From Bacteroidota bacterium (lineage in GTDB: Bacteria > Bacteroidota > Bacteroidia > Chitinophagales > JADJOU01): a DNA stretch of 43,245 nt. Made by a program: the position numbers and the translations under genes. The DNA is taken from contig JADJOU010000027.1 of the NCBI GenBank assembly GCA_016713645.1, positions 1 through 43,245 of the forward strand, written 5' to 3'. The notes beneath the pieces were generated by a model that saw nothing but the letters and a program-made list of their open reading frames with translations, did not search any database and was not told the origin of the DNA. How positions within the stretch are numbered: position 1 is the first letter of the stretch; every line of letters starts with the position of its first letter. Shown here piece by piece: positions 10,375 through 18,244 of this stretch.

Positions 10375-11534
10375 CTATTTATTTTTGAACGGCAAGCGCT
10401 GCTGCCATTGCTTCGGAACCAGTCGCTTTAGAAAAAATGGCAATATTTTATTAAAAATCGATTTATTGATGCGAAGGTAATTATAAATCGGCTCCGGCAC
10501 CGCACCAATCGTACTTTTTTAATTTCATGGGCCGTTCTTCCATAGCAAATCATCTCTGCGCGACCTTCAATTCCCTTTAAAAGCATGTCATAAAGTACCT
10601 TATTGTACAATTTGCTCTCTTGGTTGGTCGACGCTTCATAGCCTATATAATGCACATCGATATCCCTATTTTGATAAAAATAACTGATAAAGCCCTTCAT
10701 CTGCCCATCTGCGTAATAGGCATCTACAAAGAAATTCACCCCTTGATTCCGCTTCATTTCTATAAAATAAGAAGCATCTATCTCCACCAATTTAAATTTC
10801 ACATGGGACAATAGATCATTGAACAAAAAGTCTATTCGGTCTCGGTTCTCGATAATATCCGCCAAACTCAAACTCTTTCGCTCAAAATGCTTATTTGTAT
10901 CAAATATCTTCCGCATGCGGACTTTATACTTTGATGTGATGGCACTTTCATAATCAGAAATTTGCTTCCAATCTTCCTTCAAAAACAAATGCATTTCATC
11001 CTCTGCTGAATAACGATGAAACTGATGCGCCTCAAATATAGGAGCATTGTTTAAGGTAGTCTCCTTGCTGATCATGATCCCCGTTGTACAACCCTTCAAT
11101 GAATCTGCAATGGATTCCGCTCCTTTTATAATCTCTTCGATCGCCTTCTGGTCATCTATTAAGAACTTCCAACCCTTTTCACCACTGCTGATTAAATTGC
11201 CTAGACTGATCAATTCAACATCTATTTTATCCAAACCCCATTTCAATACTTTGGAGAGAAAGGGACTGTTATCTGGTAAATAATTATAGAGGGTCTTCCC
11301 TAAAAATCGCACAATCTGAAAGGAGGCAACACCAATCGGCTGGTCGCCATCAAAGACAAGGAGATAGCGGTACTTGAGGTGGGTGCATGATTTCTCTAGA
11401 GAAGTTAAATAATCATAGGACAGGAAATACCTAGAGGAAGGGACAACTTTGTCCCAGGTAGCCCGCTTAATATCAATAATGGAAGAGAAAATTTCTTGTC
11501 TAATGAAAGTCTTATTTAAGATAAATGAAACAAT
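10375..11534 (-). CDS. GNAT/FemAB-like acyltransferase-fold protein (frameshifted, start unclear)
   Basis: The main open frame is 10428-11312 with a GTG start, but two things show it is longer. Upstream, the same frame stays open for 74 codons to a stop at 11535-11537 and reads like protein (RQEIFSSIIDIKRATWDKVV, then YRYLLVFDGDQPIGVASF, a GNAT-like strand). It contains no ATG, GTG or TTG, so the true start is unresolved. Downstream, the A run at 10515-10520 lacks one base. Restoring it gives STIGAVPEPIYNYLRINKSI and a stop at 10375. The body resembles Bacteroidota GNAT/FemAB-like proteins (VDAYYADGQMKGFISYF, YNKVLYDMLLKGI). The substrate is unknown; amino-acyl or acetyl transfer is only an inference. 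Confidence 0.65.
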
Positions 11535-11657
11535 TTATACGTATAAAAGTTCACACAATAGAGAATATTAAAATGATTTATAGCAAAGAACCAATTTAAT
11601 ATGCCTCATTAAAAATATAAATTTTATCATTGTTCTATAAATTAATTCGAGTCAAAG

Positions 11658-12983
11658 ATGCACCTCATCCAACAAGTATTATTTATCTCTGTGCTAAGTG
11701 CTGTAGCATATGTCTTCATTAAAAAATCATTGTCCATCTATCGTAACATCATGCTGGGCAAAGCATTCAATTCGTATAGCAGTTCAAGCGAGCGAATGAA
11801 GAACATGTTGCTCGTGGGATTGGGACAAAAGAAAATGTTTGCTCGCCCTATTGCCGCCATCTTTCACCTATTCATCTATGCCGCATTTGTCATCACCCAA
11901 ATTGAACTCATCGAAATTGTCCTCGATGGGATTTTGGGTCAACACAGACTCTTGGGAAACGCCATGCAAGGCACCAGTTTAGCTGGGTTATATAATTTCA
12001 CCATTAGTTTCATTGAAATTTTGAGTTTGTTGGCATTGATTGCCACTTTTGTATTTCTTTCGAGAAGAAACTTGATCAAACTCCCGCGATTCAATATGGC
12101 TGAATTAAAGGGCTGGCCGATGAAAGACGCCAATTTCATTCTCTTGGGGGAGATTTTTCTTGTCACATGTATCTTCACCATGAACTCTGCTGATTTCGCC
12201 CTTCAGGCTCGCGGCAATGAGCATTATCACTTTACAGGCAATTTTGTACTATCCCAATATATTGCTTCCATTTGGTCTGGCTGCAGCGATACAACCATCA
12301 TTCTATTCGAGCGATTGGGCTGGTGGGGCCATATCATCGGGATATTCGGATTCTTGGTTTACTTGCCTTTTTCCAAACATTTACATATTCTATTAGCATT
12401 TCCAAACACCTATTTTTCAAGGACTGAGGCTAAGGGCTATATCTCTAATATGCCTGAAATCACCCGTGAAATCAAGTATATGATGGATCCCACTCAACCA
12501 GCGCCAGAAGCGAATCCCGACATGAAGTTTGGAGCGCGAGACGTACAGGATTTGACCTGGAAAAATCTCTTAGACGCCTATAGTTGTACAGAGTGCGGAA
12601 GATGCACCAGCGCTTGTCCCGCCAACCTCACCGGCAAAAAATTATCTCCGCGAAAAATCATGATGGATACACGAGATAGACTGGAAGAAGTTGGGAAAGT
12701 GATTGACACCAAAGGAAAATGGGAAGATGATGGCAAAAAACTCCTCCACGATTATATCACGCAAGAGGAATTGAGCGCTTGTACGACTTGCAATGCCTGC
12801 GTCGAAGAATGTCCGATCAATATCAGTCCGCTCGACATCATCGTCCAATTGCGCCGCAACCTCATTATGGAAGAATCCAACGCCCCTGCTGAGTGGAATA
12901 ATATGTTTGGCAATATCGAAACCAATGGCGCTCCATGGAAATTCTCTCAACAAGACAGGGGGAATTGGTCTAACGAAATGTAA
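11658..12983 (+). CDS. Membrane-bound (Fe-S) oxidoreductase, heterodisulfide-reductase-like
   Basis: A 441-residue protein. The N-terminal 260 residues hold about five to six hydrophobic segments resembling the NarI/HdrE-type membrane subunit, with histidines that could bind haem. The C-terminal part carries two ferredoxin-type 4Fe-4S motifs, CTECGRCTSACP (about 312-323) and CTTCNACVEECP (about 376-387). In Bacteroidota such genes are normally followed by a soluble partner with CCG cysteine-rich domains. Here the next sequence is a repeat array and an opposed gene, so the partner is absent or elsewhere. Likely role: electron transfer between the quinone pool and a soluble partner. This is inferred from the family. 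Confidence 0.85.
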   Translation: MHLIQQVLFISVLSAVAYVFIKKSLSIYRNIMLGKAFNSYSSSSERMKNMLLVGLGQKKMFARPIAAIFHLFIYAAFVITQIELIEIVLDGILGQHRLLGNAMQGTSLAGLYNFTISFIEILSLLALIATFVFLSRRNLIKLPRFNMAELKGWPMKDANFILLGEIFLVTCIFTMNSADFALQARGNEHYHFTGNFVLSQYIASIWSGCSDTTIILFERLGWWGHIIGIFGFLVYLPFSKHLHILLAFPNTYFSRTEAKGYISNMPEITREIKYMMDPTQPAPEANPDMKFGARDVQDLTWKNLLDAYSCTECGRCTSACPANLTGKKLSPRKIMMDTRDRLEEVGKVIDTKGKWEDDGKKLLHDYITQEELSACTTCNACVEECPINISPLDIIVQLRRNLIMEESNAPAEWNNMFGNIETNGAPWKFSQQDRGNWSNEM

Positions 12984-12985
12984 CA

Positions 12986-13140
12986 GCCTCTCCCCAACCC
13001 TCTCCAAAGGAAAGGGAGTTACTTCAATGGAATTAGGTGCCTCTCCCCAACCCTCTCCAAAGGAAAGGGAGTTACTTCAATGGAATTAGGTGCCTCTCCC
13101 CAACCCTCTCCAAAGGAAAGGGAGTTACTTCAATGGAATT
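12986..13140. repeat. Tandem repeat, 53-bp unit, 2.9 copies
   Basis: Three near-identical units begin at 12986, 13039 and 13092. Each holds CCCTCTCC AAA GGAAAGGG, an 8-bp stem with one mismatch and a three-base loop, and a spacer TACTTCAATGGAATTAGGTG. It begins three bases after the stop of the Fe-S gene. The CTCTCCCCAACCCTCTCC theme is a common dispersed intergenic repeat in bacteria. It could help end transcription of the Fe-S gene. Confidence 0.9.
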
Positions 13141-13193
13141 TATTGGACATTGAATAGCATAAACGGCAACTTACAGCTCACCACTCACACCAA

Positions 13194-13249
13194 CAACTAA
13201 CAACTAACAACCAACAACTGACAACTCACCACTCGCAACTCACAACTAT
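13194..13249. repeat. Degenerate heptad repeat at the 3' end of the ftsB-like gene
   Basis: About eight 7-bp units of the type CAACTAA/CAACTCA run up to and into the stop codon of the gene at 13246. Read on the minus strand, the units are TTGTGAG, TTGTTAG and so on, starting with the stop TAG. Confidence 0.75.
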
Positions 13250-13545
13250 TTGTTGCTTATCACAAACAAATCTTCGTTTTTCTTCTTCATCCAATAATTT
13301 TCTCGGGCGAATTTTTCGAGGTTTTCATCATTGCCGAAGAGGGCTTTTTTCTCCTCATTGGTGCGCACAATTTCGGTTTGATAATATTCTATATGCGCTT
13401 TGATTTTATTGATCTCTTGTCGGCGCTTATACTGTGAAATAAAGTCATAGCTGTCTAGGAAAAACATCCAGATTAAAAACGCAAGGATGGTGATGAAGTA
13501 TTTATTCTTCATCCAATTCGGCAAATAATGCAACAAATCTCCCAT
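13246..13545 (-). CDS. FtsB/DivIC-family septum formation protein
   Basis: A small bitopic division protein of 99 residues. It has a short cytoplasmic N-terminus, one transmembrane helix (about residues 16-32, KYFITILAFLIWMFFLD), then a coiled coil (RRQEINKIKAHIEYYQTEIV) and the family end motif KFARENYWMKKKNEDLFVI. FtsB/DivIC proteins form the FtsQLB complex that activates septal peptidoglycan synthesis. The stop codon is the first base group of a heptad repeat. The tRNA-Leu and its terminator lie just upstream on the same strand. Confidence 0.87.
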   Translation of the reverse strand: MGDLLHYLPNWMKNKYFITILAFLIWMFFLDSYDFISQYKRRQEINKIKAHIEYYQTEIVRTNEEKKALFGNDENLEKFARENYWMKKKNEDLFVISNK

Positions 13546-13615
13546 AGCGTATTCTATGTTGTAAAATTAGTTAGTTGATTGAAATGAAGTGATATTTTTT
13601 TGTGAGGGATTATTC

Positions 13616-13648
13616 ATAAAAAAAGCCATCATTTTCATGATGGCTTTT
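13616..13648 (-). terminator. Intrinsic terminator after tRNA-Leu
   Basis: The palindrome AAAAGCCATCAT / ATGATGGCTTTT (loop TTTC) occupies 13621-13648. On the minus strand it follows the tRNA by 6 bases and runs into a T tract. Confidence 0.88.
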
Positions 13649-13654
13649 AAACTG

Positions 13655-13738
13655 TACCTCCGACTGGAATCGAACCAGCACATCCTTGCGAATACCAGAT
13701 TTTGAGTCTAGCGCGTCTACCAATTCCGCCACAGAGGC
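13655..13738 (-). tRNA. tRNA-Leu (anticodon CAA)
   Basis: The 84-nt minus-strand sequence folds as a class II tRNA. The acceptor GCCTCTG pairs with CGGAGGT (G-U at the first pair). The D arm is GGCGGAATTGGTAGACGC, anticodon stem CTAGA/TCTGG, loop CTCAAAA with anticodon CAA, followed by a long variable arm and T arm GCTGG-TTCGATT-CCAGT. CCA is not encoded. It reads UUG. A promoter lies upstream and a terminator directly downstream, so it is a single-gene unit. Confidence 0.95.
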
Positions 13739-13755
13739 ATTTCAAAATTGGAGTG

Positions 13756-13763
13756 CAAATATA
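13756..13763 (-). promoter_or_regulatory. Bacteroidota -7 element of tRNA-Leu
   Basis: The minus strand reads TATATTTG (then CAC), a perfect TAnnTTTG match, 17 bases before the first tRNA base. This leaves a short leader. Confidence 0.65.
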
Positions 13764-13817
13764 ATCATTCACACTATACTTCAAAAAAAAATTTGAAATT
13801 ATTTTATTTATCGATTA

Positions 13818-15191
13818 TCAATACCCAATCAATTTCCGAATGGACTCAGGAAGGGCCTTGATTAAATCGTTTCCATTGGCGAAGATCATCAATGCCAGAA
13901 TCAACATAAATCCAATGCGCTGCAATACATCCATCACTTTAGGATTGATTGGTTTGCCCACGATCCATTCATAGACGATCATCACAAAATAACCGCCGTC
14001 GAGTCCTGGAATAGGCAATAAATTCATAAATGCCAAGCCCATAGAGAGCATCGCCGTCAATATCCAAAACTTGCTCCAATTCCACTCCTTGCCAAATACT
14101 TTAGCAATGGAACCAAATCCGCCAATATTTTCTTTAGCAGAAATCTCTCCTTTGCCCATTTTAACCAAGGCAATTCCCTGCAAGGCAAAAGTTTTAAAAC
14201 ACTCTGAAATACCAAAAGAAAACGCCTCCATCATGCCATAATCCTTCATCGCATATTTCGACTTATTGGTTACAAAAAATGGCGCTATGCCAATCTTTCC
14301 CGCAGTATCCACCATACATGTCATATCAACCGATGCCTCTTTTCGCTTCACTTTTATTGAAATAGTTTTACTCCTATTACTATCCAATATCGCTTTAAAC
14401 TCGCTAAAATTGGCATAGGCAATCCCATTGACTTTTTCAATCACATCATCTGGTTTTATCCCAGCCTTCTCTGCATTGCCATTCTCCAATAAGCCCATAA
14501 TTCTTATTTGATGATAATACGGCTCAAAGAATTGACTTCTGATTTGCTTATGGAAACCATTGGAAATTTCAATTTTCTTCTCGACCATTTGGCCATTTTC
14601 CATGCGCTCAACCATATAATTTCCACCGAAAAAGATGTCCATCGGGAAGCAATCTTCATATCTCACTGGATTTTTTCCATTCACGGAAAGTATTCTATCT
14701 CCGTTTCTAAAACCAATCTTCTCCCCTGCTTCATGGACAAAAATCCCTTGTTTCATCTCTTGTACAGGCAAATATTCCTTTTGAAAATATTGCAACCAAA
14801 ATGTATAGATAATGATTCCTAAAACAATATTGAAAATGATTCCACCCAATATCACGATAATTTTTTGCCAATGCGGCTTAGATCTATATTCGTAGGGTTG
14901 CGGTTCTGCGGGCAATTGATCGGCATTGGTCGTTTCGTCCACCATGCCATTGATATTCACATAGCCTCCCATGGGAAACCAACCCAAACCGTATTCGGTA
15001 TCGCCTATCTTCTTTTTGAATAGCGCGAAATTCATTTTGTCTTGAAATGGAAAAAGAAAGTCAAAGAAAAGATAGAATTTATCTACCCTAATTTTAAACA
15101 TTCTAGCTGCCAAGAAATGGCCCAATTCGTGAATCCCCACCAATATTGTCAATGCCAATAAAAACTGGCTTATCATAACTACTATACCCAT
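13818..15191 (-). CDS. rseP: RseP-type site-2 intramembrane metalloprotease
   Basis: An inner-membrane zinc protease of 457 residues that cleaves membrane-embedded substrates such as anti-sigma factors or signal-peptide remnants. The zinc motif HELGH lies at residues 21-25 in the first transmembrane helix. The third ligand site, LLPIPGLDGG, lies near 400. A PDZ domain occupies the middle (NGNAEKAGIKPDDVIEKVNG) with a second, less clear one before it. Four membrane segments are evident. The extra basic and aromatic segment after the first helix is common in Bacteroidota members. It lies downstream of the malic enzyme on the same strand. Confidence 0.93.
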   Translation of the reverse strand: MGIVVMISQFLLALTILVGIHELGHFLAARMFKIRVDKFYLFFDFLFPFQDKMNFALFKKKIGDTEYGLGWFPMGGYVNINGMVDETTNADQLPAEPQPYEYRSKPHWQKIIVILGGIIFNIVLGIIIYTFWLQYFQKEYLPVQEMKQGIFVHEAGEKIGFRNGDRILSVNGKNPVRYEDCFPMDIFFGGNYMVERMENGQMVEKKIEISNGFHKQIRSQFFEPYYHQIRIMGLLENGNAEKAGIKPDDVIEKVNGIAYANFSEFKAILDSNRSKTISIKVKRKEASVDMTCMVDTAGKIGIAPFFVTNKSKYAMKDYGMMEAFSFGISECFKTFALQGIALVKMGKGEISAKENIGGFGSIAKVFGKEWNWSKFWILTAMLSMGLAFMNLLPIPGLDGGYFVMIVYEWIVGKPINPKVMDVLQRIGFMLILALMIFANGNDLIKALPESIRKLIGY

Positions 15192-15264
15192 CTTTTCTTT
15201 CTTATTTATGCTATTTTATCGCGCAAAAACGCAGCGACATCTTTCTGATTTTTTCTGTTTTTTC

Positions 15265-16446
15265 TTATCGCTCAATCCACGCTTTTGCGACTGCTGCCGC
15301 AACAACCTTGGCTACTTTCTTATTCAAGCAAGGAGGCAAGATATGATTGCTATTCGGTTTCTTTACTTCATTGGCCAAGGCATGTACGGCCGCCATTTTC
15401 ATCTCTGGTGTGATCATCGTAGCACCCGCATCCAAGGCACCTCTGAATATTCCAGGAAAAGCCAAGACATTGTTCACTTGGTTGGGCAAATCGCTTCTGC
15501 CTGTTCCAACGACTGCTGCCCCACCCTTCAATGCCTCTGCAGGCATAATTTCTGGAATTGGATTGGCCATCGCAAATACGATGGGATCGCTCGCCATCGA
15601 TTTAATATCATCTCTTGTCAATAATCCACCCACACTTACACCAATAAACACATCCGCTCCGCGCATCACTGTCTTGATATCGCCGCGAACATGATTGGGA
15701 TTAGAGTATAACAACAATTCTTTTTTAGATACATTCAAATCTGTTCGTCCGCGGTGTATAGCCCCTTTGGTATCGCAGAGAATTACTTCCTTCACAGGTG
15801 TACAGACTTTCTTATTATAACCCACGCATTTCAACAATTTCAAAATGGCTACACCTGCTGCTCCAGCGCCATTGATGACGATTTTTAAATCCTTCATGTT
15901 TTTGCCCGTCACTTTACAAGCATTGATCAAACCAGCGAGGATGACGATTGCTGTGCCATGCTGATCATCGTGAAAAACAGGAATACCCAGCGTCTGCAAT
16001 TCTTTCTCAATTTCAAAGCACTTCGGTGCTGCAATATCCTCTAAATTAATACCGCCAAAAACGGGTGCAATTCTTCTAATGGTCTCGATAATCTCACTAG
16101 GTGTTTGCGTATCTAAACAGATTGGAAATGCATCGACATTCGCAAATTGTTTGAACAATAAAGCTTTGCCTTCCATCACTGGAATGGCTGCCAAAGGCCC
16201 TATATTGCCCAATCCAAGAACTGCTGAACCATCTGAAACGACGGCAATCGTATTGGATTTAATGGTCAAGGTCTTTGCCAATTCTTTATTCTTGGCAATC
16301 TCCAAACAAGGCTGCGCTACTCCAGGTGAATAAACCGTCGCCAAATCATCTGTATTTTTCACAGACACTTTAGAAGCAGTTTCTATTTTGCCCTTGTACT
16401 TCGCATGTAATTTTAATGAATCCTTGAAAAAATCTTTCTTAGCCAT
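15265..16446 (-). CDS. Malic enzyme, short form (oxaloacetate-decarboxylating malate dehydrogenase)
   Basis: A 393-residue cytoplasmic enzyme converting malate to pyruvate and CO2 with NAD(P). The catalytic regions are TVYSPGVAQPC near residue 38, GKALLFKQFANVDAFPICLD near 93, the metal site EDIAAPKCFEIE, and FHDDQHGTAIV near 158. A Rossmann nucleotide site NGAGAAG lies near 193. It lacks the C-terminal phosphotransacetylase-like domain found in the roughly 760-residue MaeB type, which many Bacteroidota carry. Here the gene simply ends with a clean stop at VAKAWIER. Cofactor preference is not resolved. Confidence 0.93.
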   Translation of the reverse strand: MAKKDFFKDSLKLHAKYKGKIETASKVSVKNTDDLATVYSPGVAQPCLEIAKNKELAKTLTIKSNTIAVVSDGSAVLGLGNIGPLAAIPVMEGKALLFKQFANVDAFPICLDTQTPSEIIETIRRIAPVFGGINLEDIAAPKCFEIEKELQTLGIPVFHDDQHGTAIVILAGLINACKVTGKNMKDLKIVINGAGAAGVAILKLLKCVGYNKKVCTPVKEVILCDTKGAIHRGRTDLNVSKKELLLYSNPNHVRGDIKTVMRGADVFIGVSVGGLLTRDDIKSMASDPIVFAMANPIPEIMPAEALKGGAAVVGTGRSDLPNQVNNVLAFPGIFRGALDAGATMITPEMKMAAVHALANEVKKPNSNHILPPCLNKKVAKVVAAAVAKAWIER

Positions 16447-16470
16447 ATTTTGCGTTTTTCTTGTTAATAA

Positions 16471-17040
16471 TTATAGCCCTGTAGGCAATGTTCCGTCTTT
16501 TTGCATCGATTGAATAATTCCCTCTATCTCCACATCCACAGCCGGATCATAGGTATCCTTCAAATTATACCCATTATTTTTTGCGGCAATTTGAAATATC
16601 CACGCCTTAAAACCCGTCTTCAATTCTTTGATTAAGTCATAGGTGGTATGACCCGTTTCGCGGTATATCAATTTGACCAATACTGGTCCATCCGTCGTAT
16701 ATAAATTCTTAATCTCTGCCTCAAAGCGTTCGCGCAATTCCGCTTCCTTCCCTTTCTTGTACTTTCTCTTCTCTTTTTTCGTCTGCATCACCTGCATATT
16801 ATTATTCAAATCAACATATATCTGCTTTGCCATCAATGCATAAGGATACAATTTAATCACTCGTCTCCTCAATTTTTGGTATTCTGCCTCCTCTATCGCT
16901 GTTCGCACCTTTCGAGTTTCGATAATCTCCACTTTTTTCAAGCGCTTAAAATACATAGTATCTAATGTAGAATCAATCGGGGCTTGAGCTTTGATATTGC
17001 TAAACAGAAAAATATATACAACTAAAAAAATATACTTCAT
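16471..17040 (-). CDS. DUF4294 family exported protein
   Basis: A 189-residue protein with a signal peptide (MKYIFLVVYIFLFSNIKAQA), so probably periplasmic. The domain is recognisable from YQKLRRRVIKLYPYALMAKQ, then LIKELKTGFKAWIFQIAAKN and a charged KKEKRKYKKGKEAE segment. The family is found mainly in Bacteroidota and its function is unknown. The gene is divergent from clpS with 90 bases between, and ends 24 bases before the malic enzyme start. Confidence 0.85.
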   Translation of the reverse strand: MKYIFLVVYIFLFSNIKAQAPIDSTLDTMYFKRLKKVEIIETRKVRTAIEEAEYQKLRRRVIKLYPYALMAKQIYVDLNNNMQVMQTKKEKRKYKKGKEAELRERFEAEIKNLYTTDGPVLVKLIYRETGHTTYDLIKELKTGFKAWIFQIAAKNNGYNLKDTYDPAVDVEIEGIIQSMQKDGTLPTGL

Positions 17041-17094
17041 GGAGATATTCCGTACGGATAAAATTCAATGGGATACAAAGATGATTTTTTTTAT

Positions 17095-17102
17095 TAAATT
17101 TG
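17095..17102 (+). promoter_or_regulatory. Bacteroidota -7 element of clpS
   Basis: TAAATTTG, a perfect TAnnTTTG match followed by CAC, lies 28 bases before the clpS ATG. Confidence 0.55.
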
Positions 17103-17130
17103 CACCTGTTTTTTTAGTTAATCTTTCTTT

Positions 17131-17403
17131 ATGAATGTTTTTGAAATTGAAGAATTAGAAGACGTCTTAGTCATTGAGAAACTCTCTAGTAAATTAGTGG
17201 TGCACAACGACGAGGTGAATACCTTTGATTTTGTCATTGAATCCCTCATAGAGGTTTGCAGCCACACGTGGGAACAAGCAGAGCAATGTTCGCTTTTTAT
17301 TCATCACAAAGGCAAGTATGCTGTGAAAGATGGCGATCTAGAAAAACTCAGACCCATGAAAGAAGCCTTGCTTGAAAGAGGCATCAGTGCTACGATTGAG
17401 TAG
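17131..17403 (+). CDS. clpS: ATP-dependent Clp protease adaptor ClpS
   Basis: A 90-residue adaptor that delivers N-end-rule substrates to ClpA/ClpC-ClpP. The core motif VVHNDEVNTFDFVIESLIEV (residues of about 23-42) includes the N-degron-binding NDE loop. HTWEQAEQCSLFIHHKGKY follows with the conserved His-Gly-Lys. Length and order match the family. It has its own promoter and is followed 52 bases later by the HEPN gene on the same strand, which may be an independent insertion. Confidence 0.93.
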   Translation: MNVFEIEELEDVLVIEKLSSKLVVHNDEVNTFDFVIESLIEVCSHTWEQAEQCSLFIHHKGKYAVKDGDLEKLRPMKEALLERGISATIE

Positions 17404-17455
17404 CTTGTGATAGTTGATTTTTTGTTAACAGTACTTATAGAAAAAAATATAGCAA

Positions 17456-17911
17456 ATGACAAATCCAGAGGAAATTAGGAAACTGGCGAGGCAACGACTT
17501 CAAGAAGCAGTTATCTTATGTGACAACAACATGAGTGATGGTGCATACTATTTAGCAGGATATAGTGTTGAGTTAATGCTAAAAGCCAAAATTTGCGATC
17601 GTATTGGAATTCCAAATGTTTTTGATGACTCAAGTAAAAGTAATTCGGAAAAAGGGATGGGCGAAATACGGAAAACTTTAAAAACACATAACCTATTTAC
17701 TCTACTTATATTTAGTGGTCTAAAAATAAAGTTTGACAATGATAAGGCTTCAAATAAAGAACTTGCTAAATCAAATTCACTTTTATTCAATAATTGGGAT
17801 GAAAACGCAAGATACAAGCCATGCGGTCACATACAAAAAGACGATGTAGAAAAATTAATTAACCTGCTTTCGGGCGCTAATGGAATATTGCAATGGATAG
17901 AGAACAACTAA
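17456..17911 (+). CDS. HEPN-domain protein
   Basis: A 151-residue, mostly helical protein. The N-terminal helix pair RLQEAVILC and DGAYYLAGYSVELMLKAKI matches the HEPN superfamily (GYSVE-LK signature near residues 35-43). R72-x5-H78 (RKTLKTHNLF) fits the Rx4-6H motif of HEPN ribonucleases. A WDENARY motif follows at 114-120. HEPN proteins are often toxin RNases paired with a nucleotidyltransferase or other antitoxin. The last 19 bases overlap the start of a second, unrecognised gene, suggesting translational coupling. RNase activity is inferred, and in some HEPN relatives the His-Asn-Leu motif is structural only. Confidence 0.75.
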   Translation: MTNPEEIRKLARQRLQEAVILCDNNMSDGAYYLAGYSVELMLKAKICDRIGIPNVFDDSSKSNSEKGMGEIRKTLKTHNLFTLLIFSGLKIKFDNDKASNKELAKSNSLLFNNWDENARYKPCGHIQKDDVEKLINLLSGANGILQWIENN

Positions 17912-18193
17912 TGACGTCATTAATCCCATTTCAAAAAAATGTGAAGAAAAAGGGAAACCAATCAAAGATATTTGCGTTGGAGAAGCCTTTCCAGGAGATG
18001 AGTCAACATCATATATCGTTCAAGTAACTGCCCCATGGGTTGATGATATGTCATGCAATATTGCCTTAGATTTTCTTTTGATGTACTATGGGATACGACA
18101 TCAGAAGACATTAGAAAAAAAGTCTTTTCAATCCAAGTTTTAGATAGCTTAGAAGAATTACATTGTGATAGAGCGAATGAAAAATACAATTAG
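17893..18193 (+). CDS. Unrecognised partner of the HEPN gene (two frameshifts)
   Basis: A protein of about 100 residues, visible only across frames. It starts at the ATG at 17893, inside the HEPN gene. The A run at 17933-17939 needs one more A and the T run near 18071-18074 one more T. The result reads KKCEEKGKPIKDICVGEAF, PGDESTSYIVQVTAPWVDD, SFDVLWDTTSEDIRKKVFSI, QVLDSLEELHCDRANEKYN and stops at 18191. No nucleotidyltransferase GSxxxG motif or other known antitoxin motif is seen. Composition and continuity support a real gene. The function is unknown. Confidence 0.6.
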
Positions 18194-18244
18194 ATCGTTT
18201 TCTAATTTACCATTAGGTGTTTTTGTTATTATTATAAATAAACT

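Noticed and set aside
11525..11599. 25-codon plus-strand reading frame ahead of the Fe-S gene
   Set aside because: It is too short, without a clear start context, and overlaps the likely 5' end of the opposing GNAT/FemAB-like gene.
12986..13140. CRISPR array
   Set aside because: The 53-bp units follow each other directly with no variable spacers, and there are no cas genes.
17893..18193. HEPN partner as a minimal nucleotidyltransferase
   Set aside because: No GSxxxG or DxD motif is present in any corrected version of the sequence.
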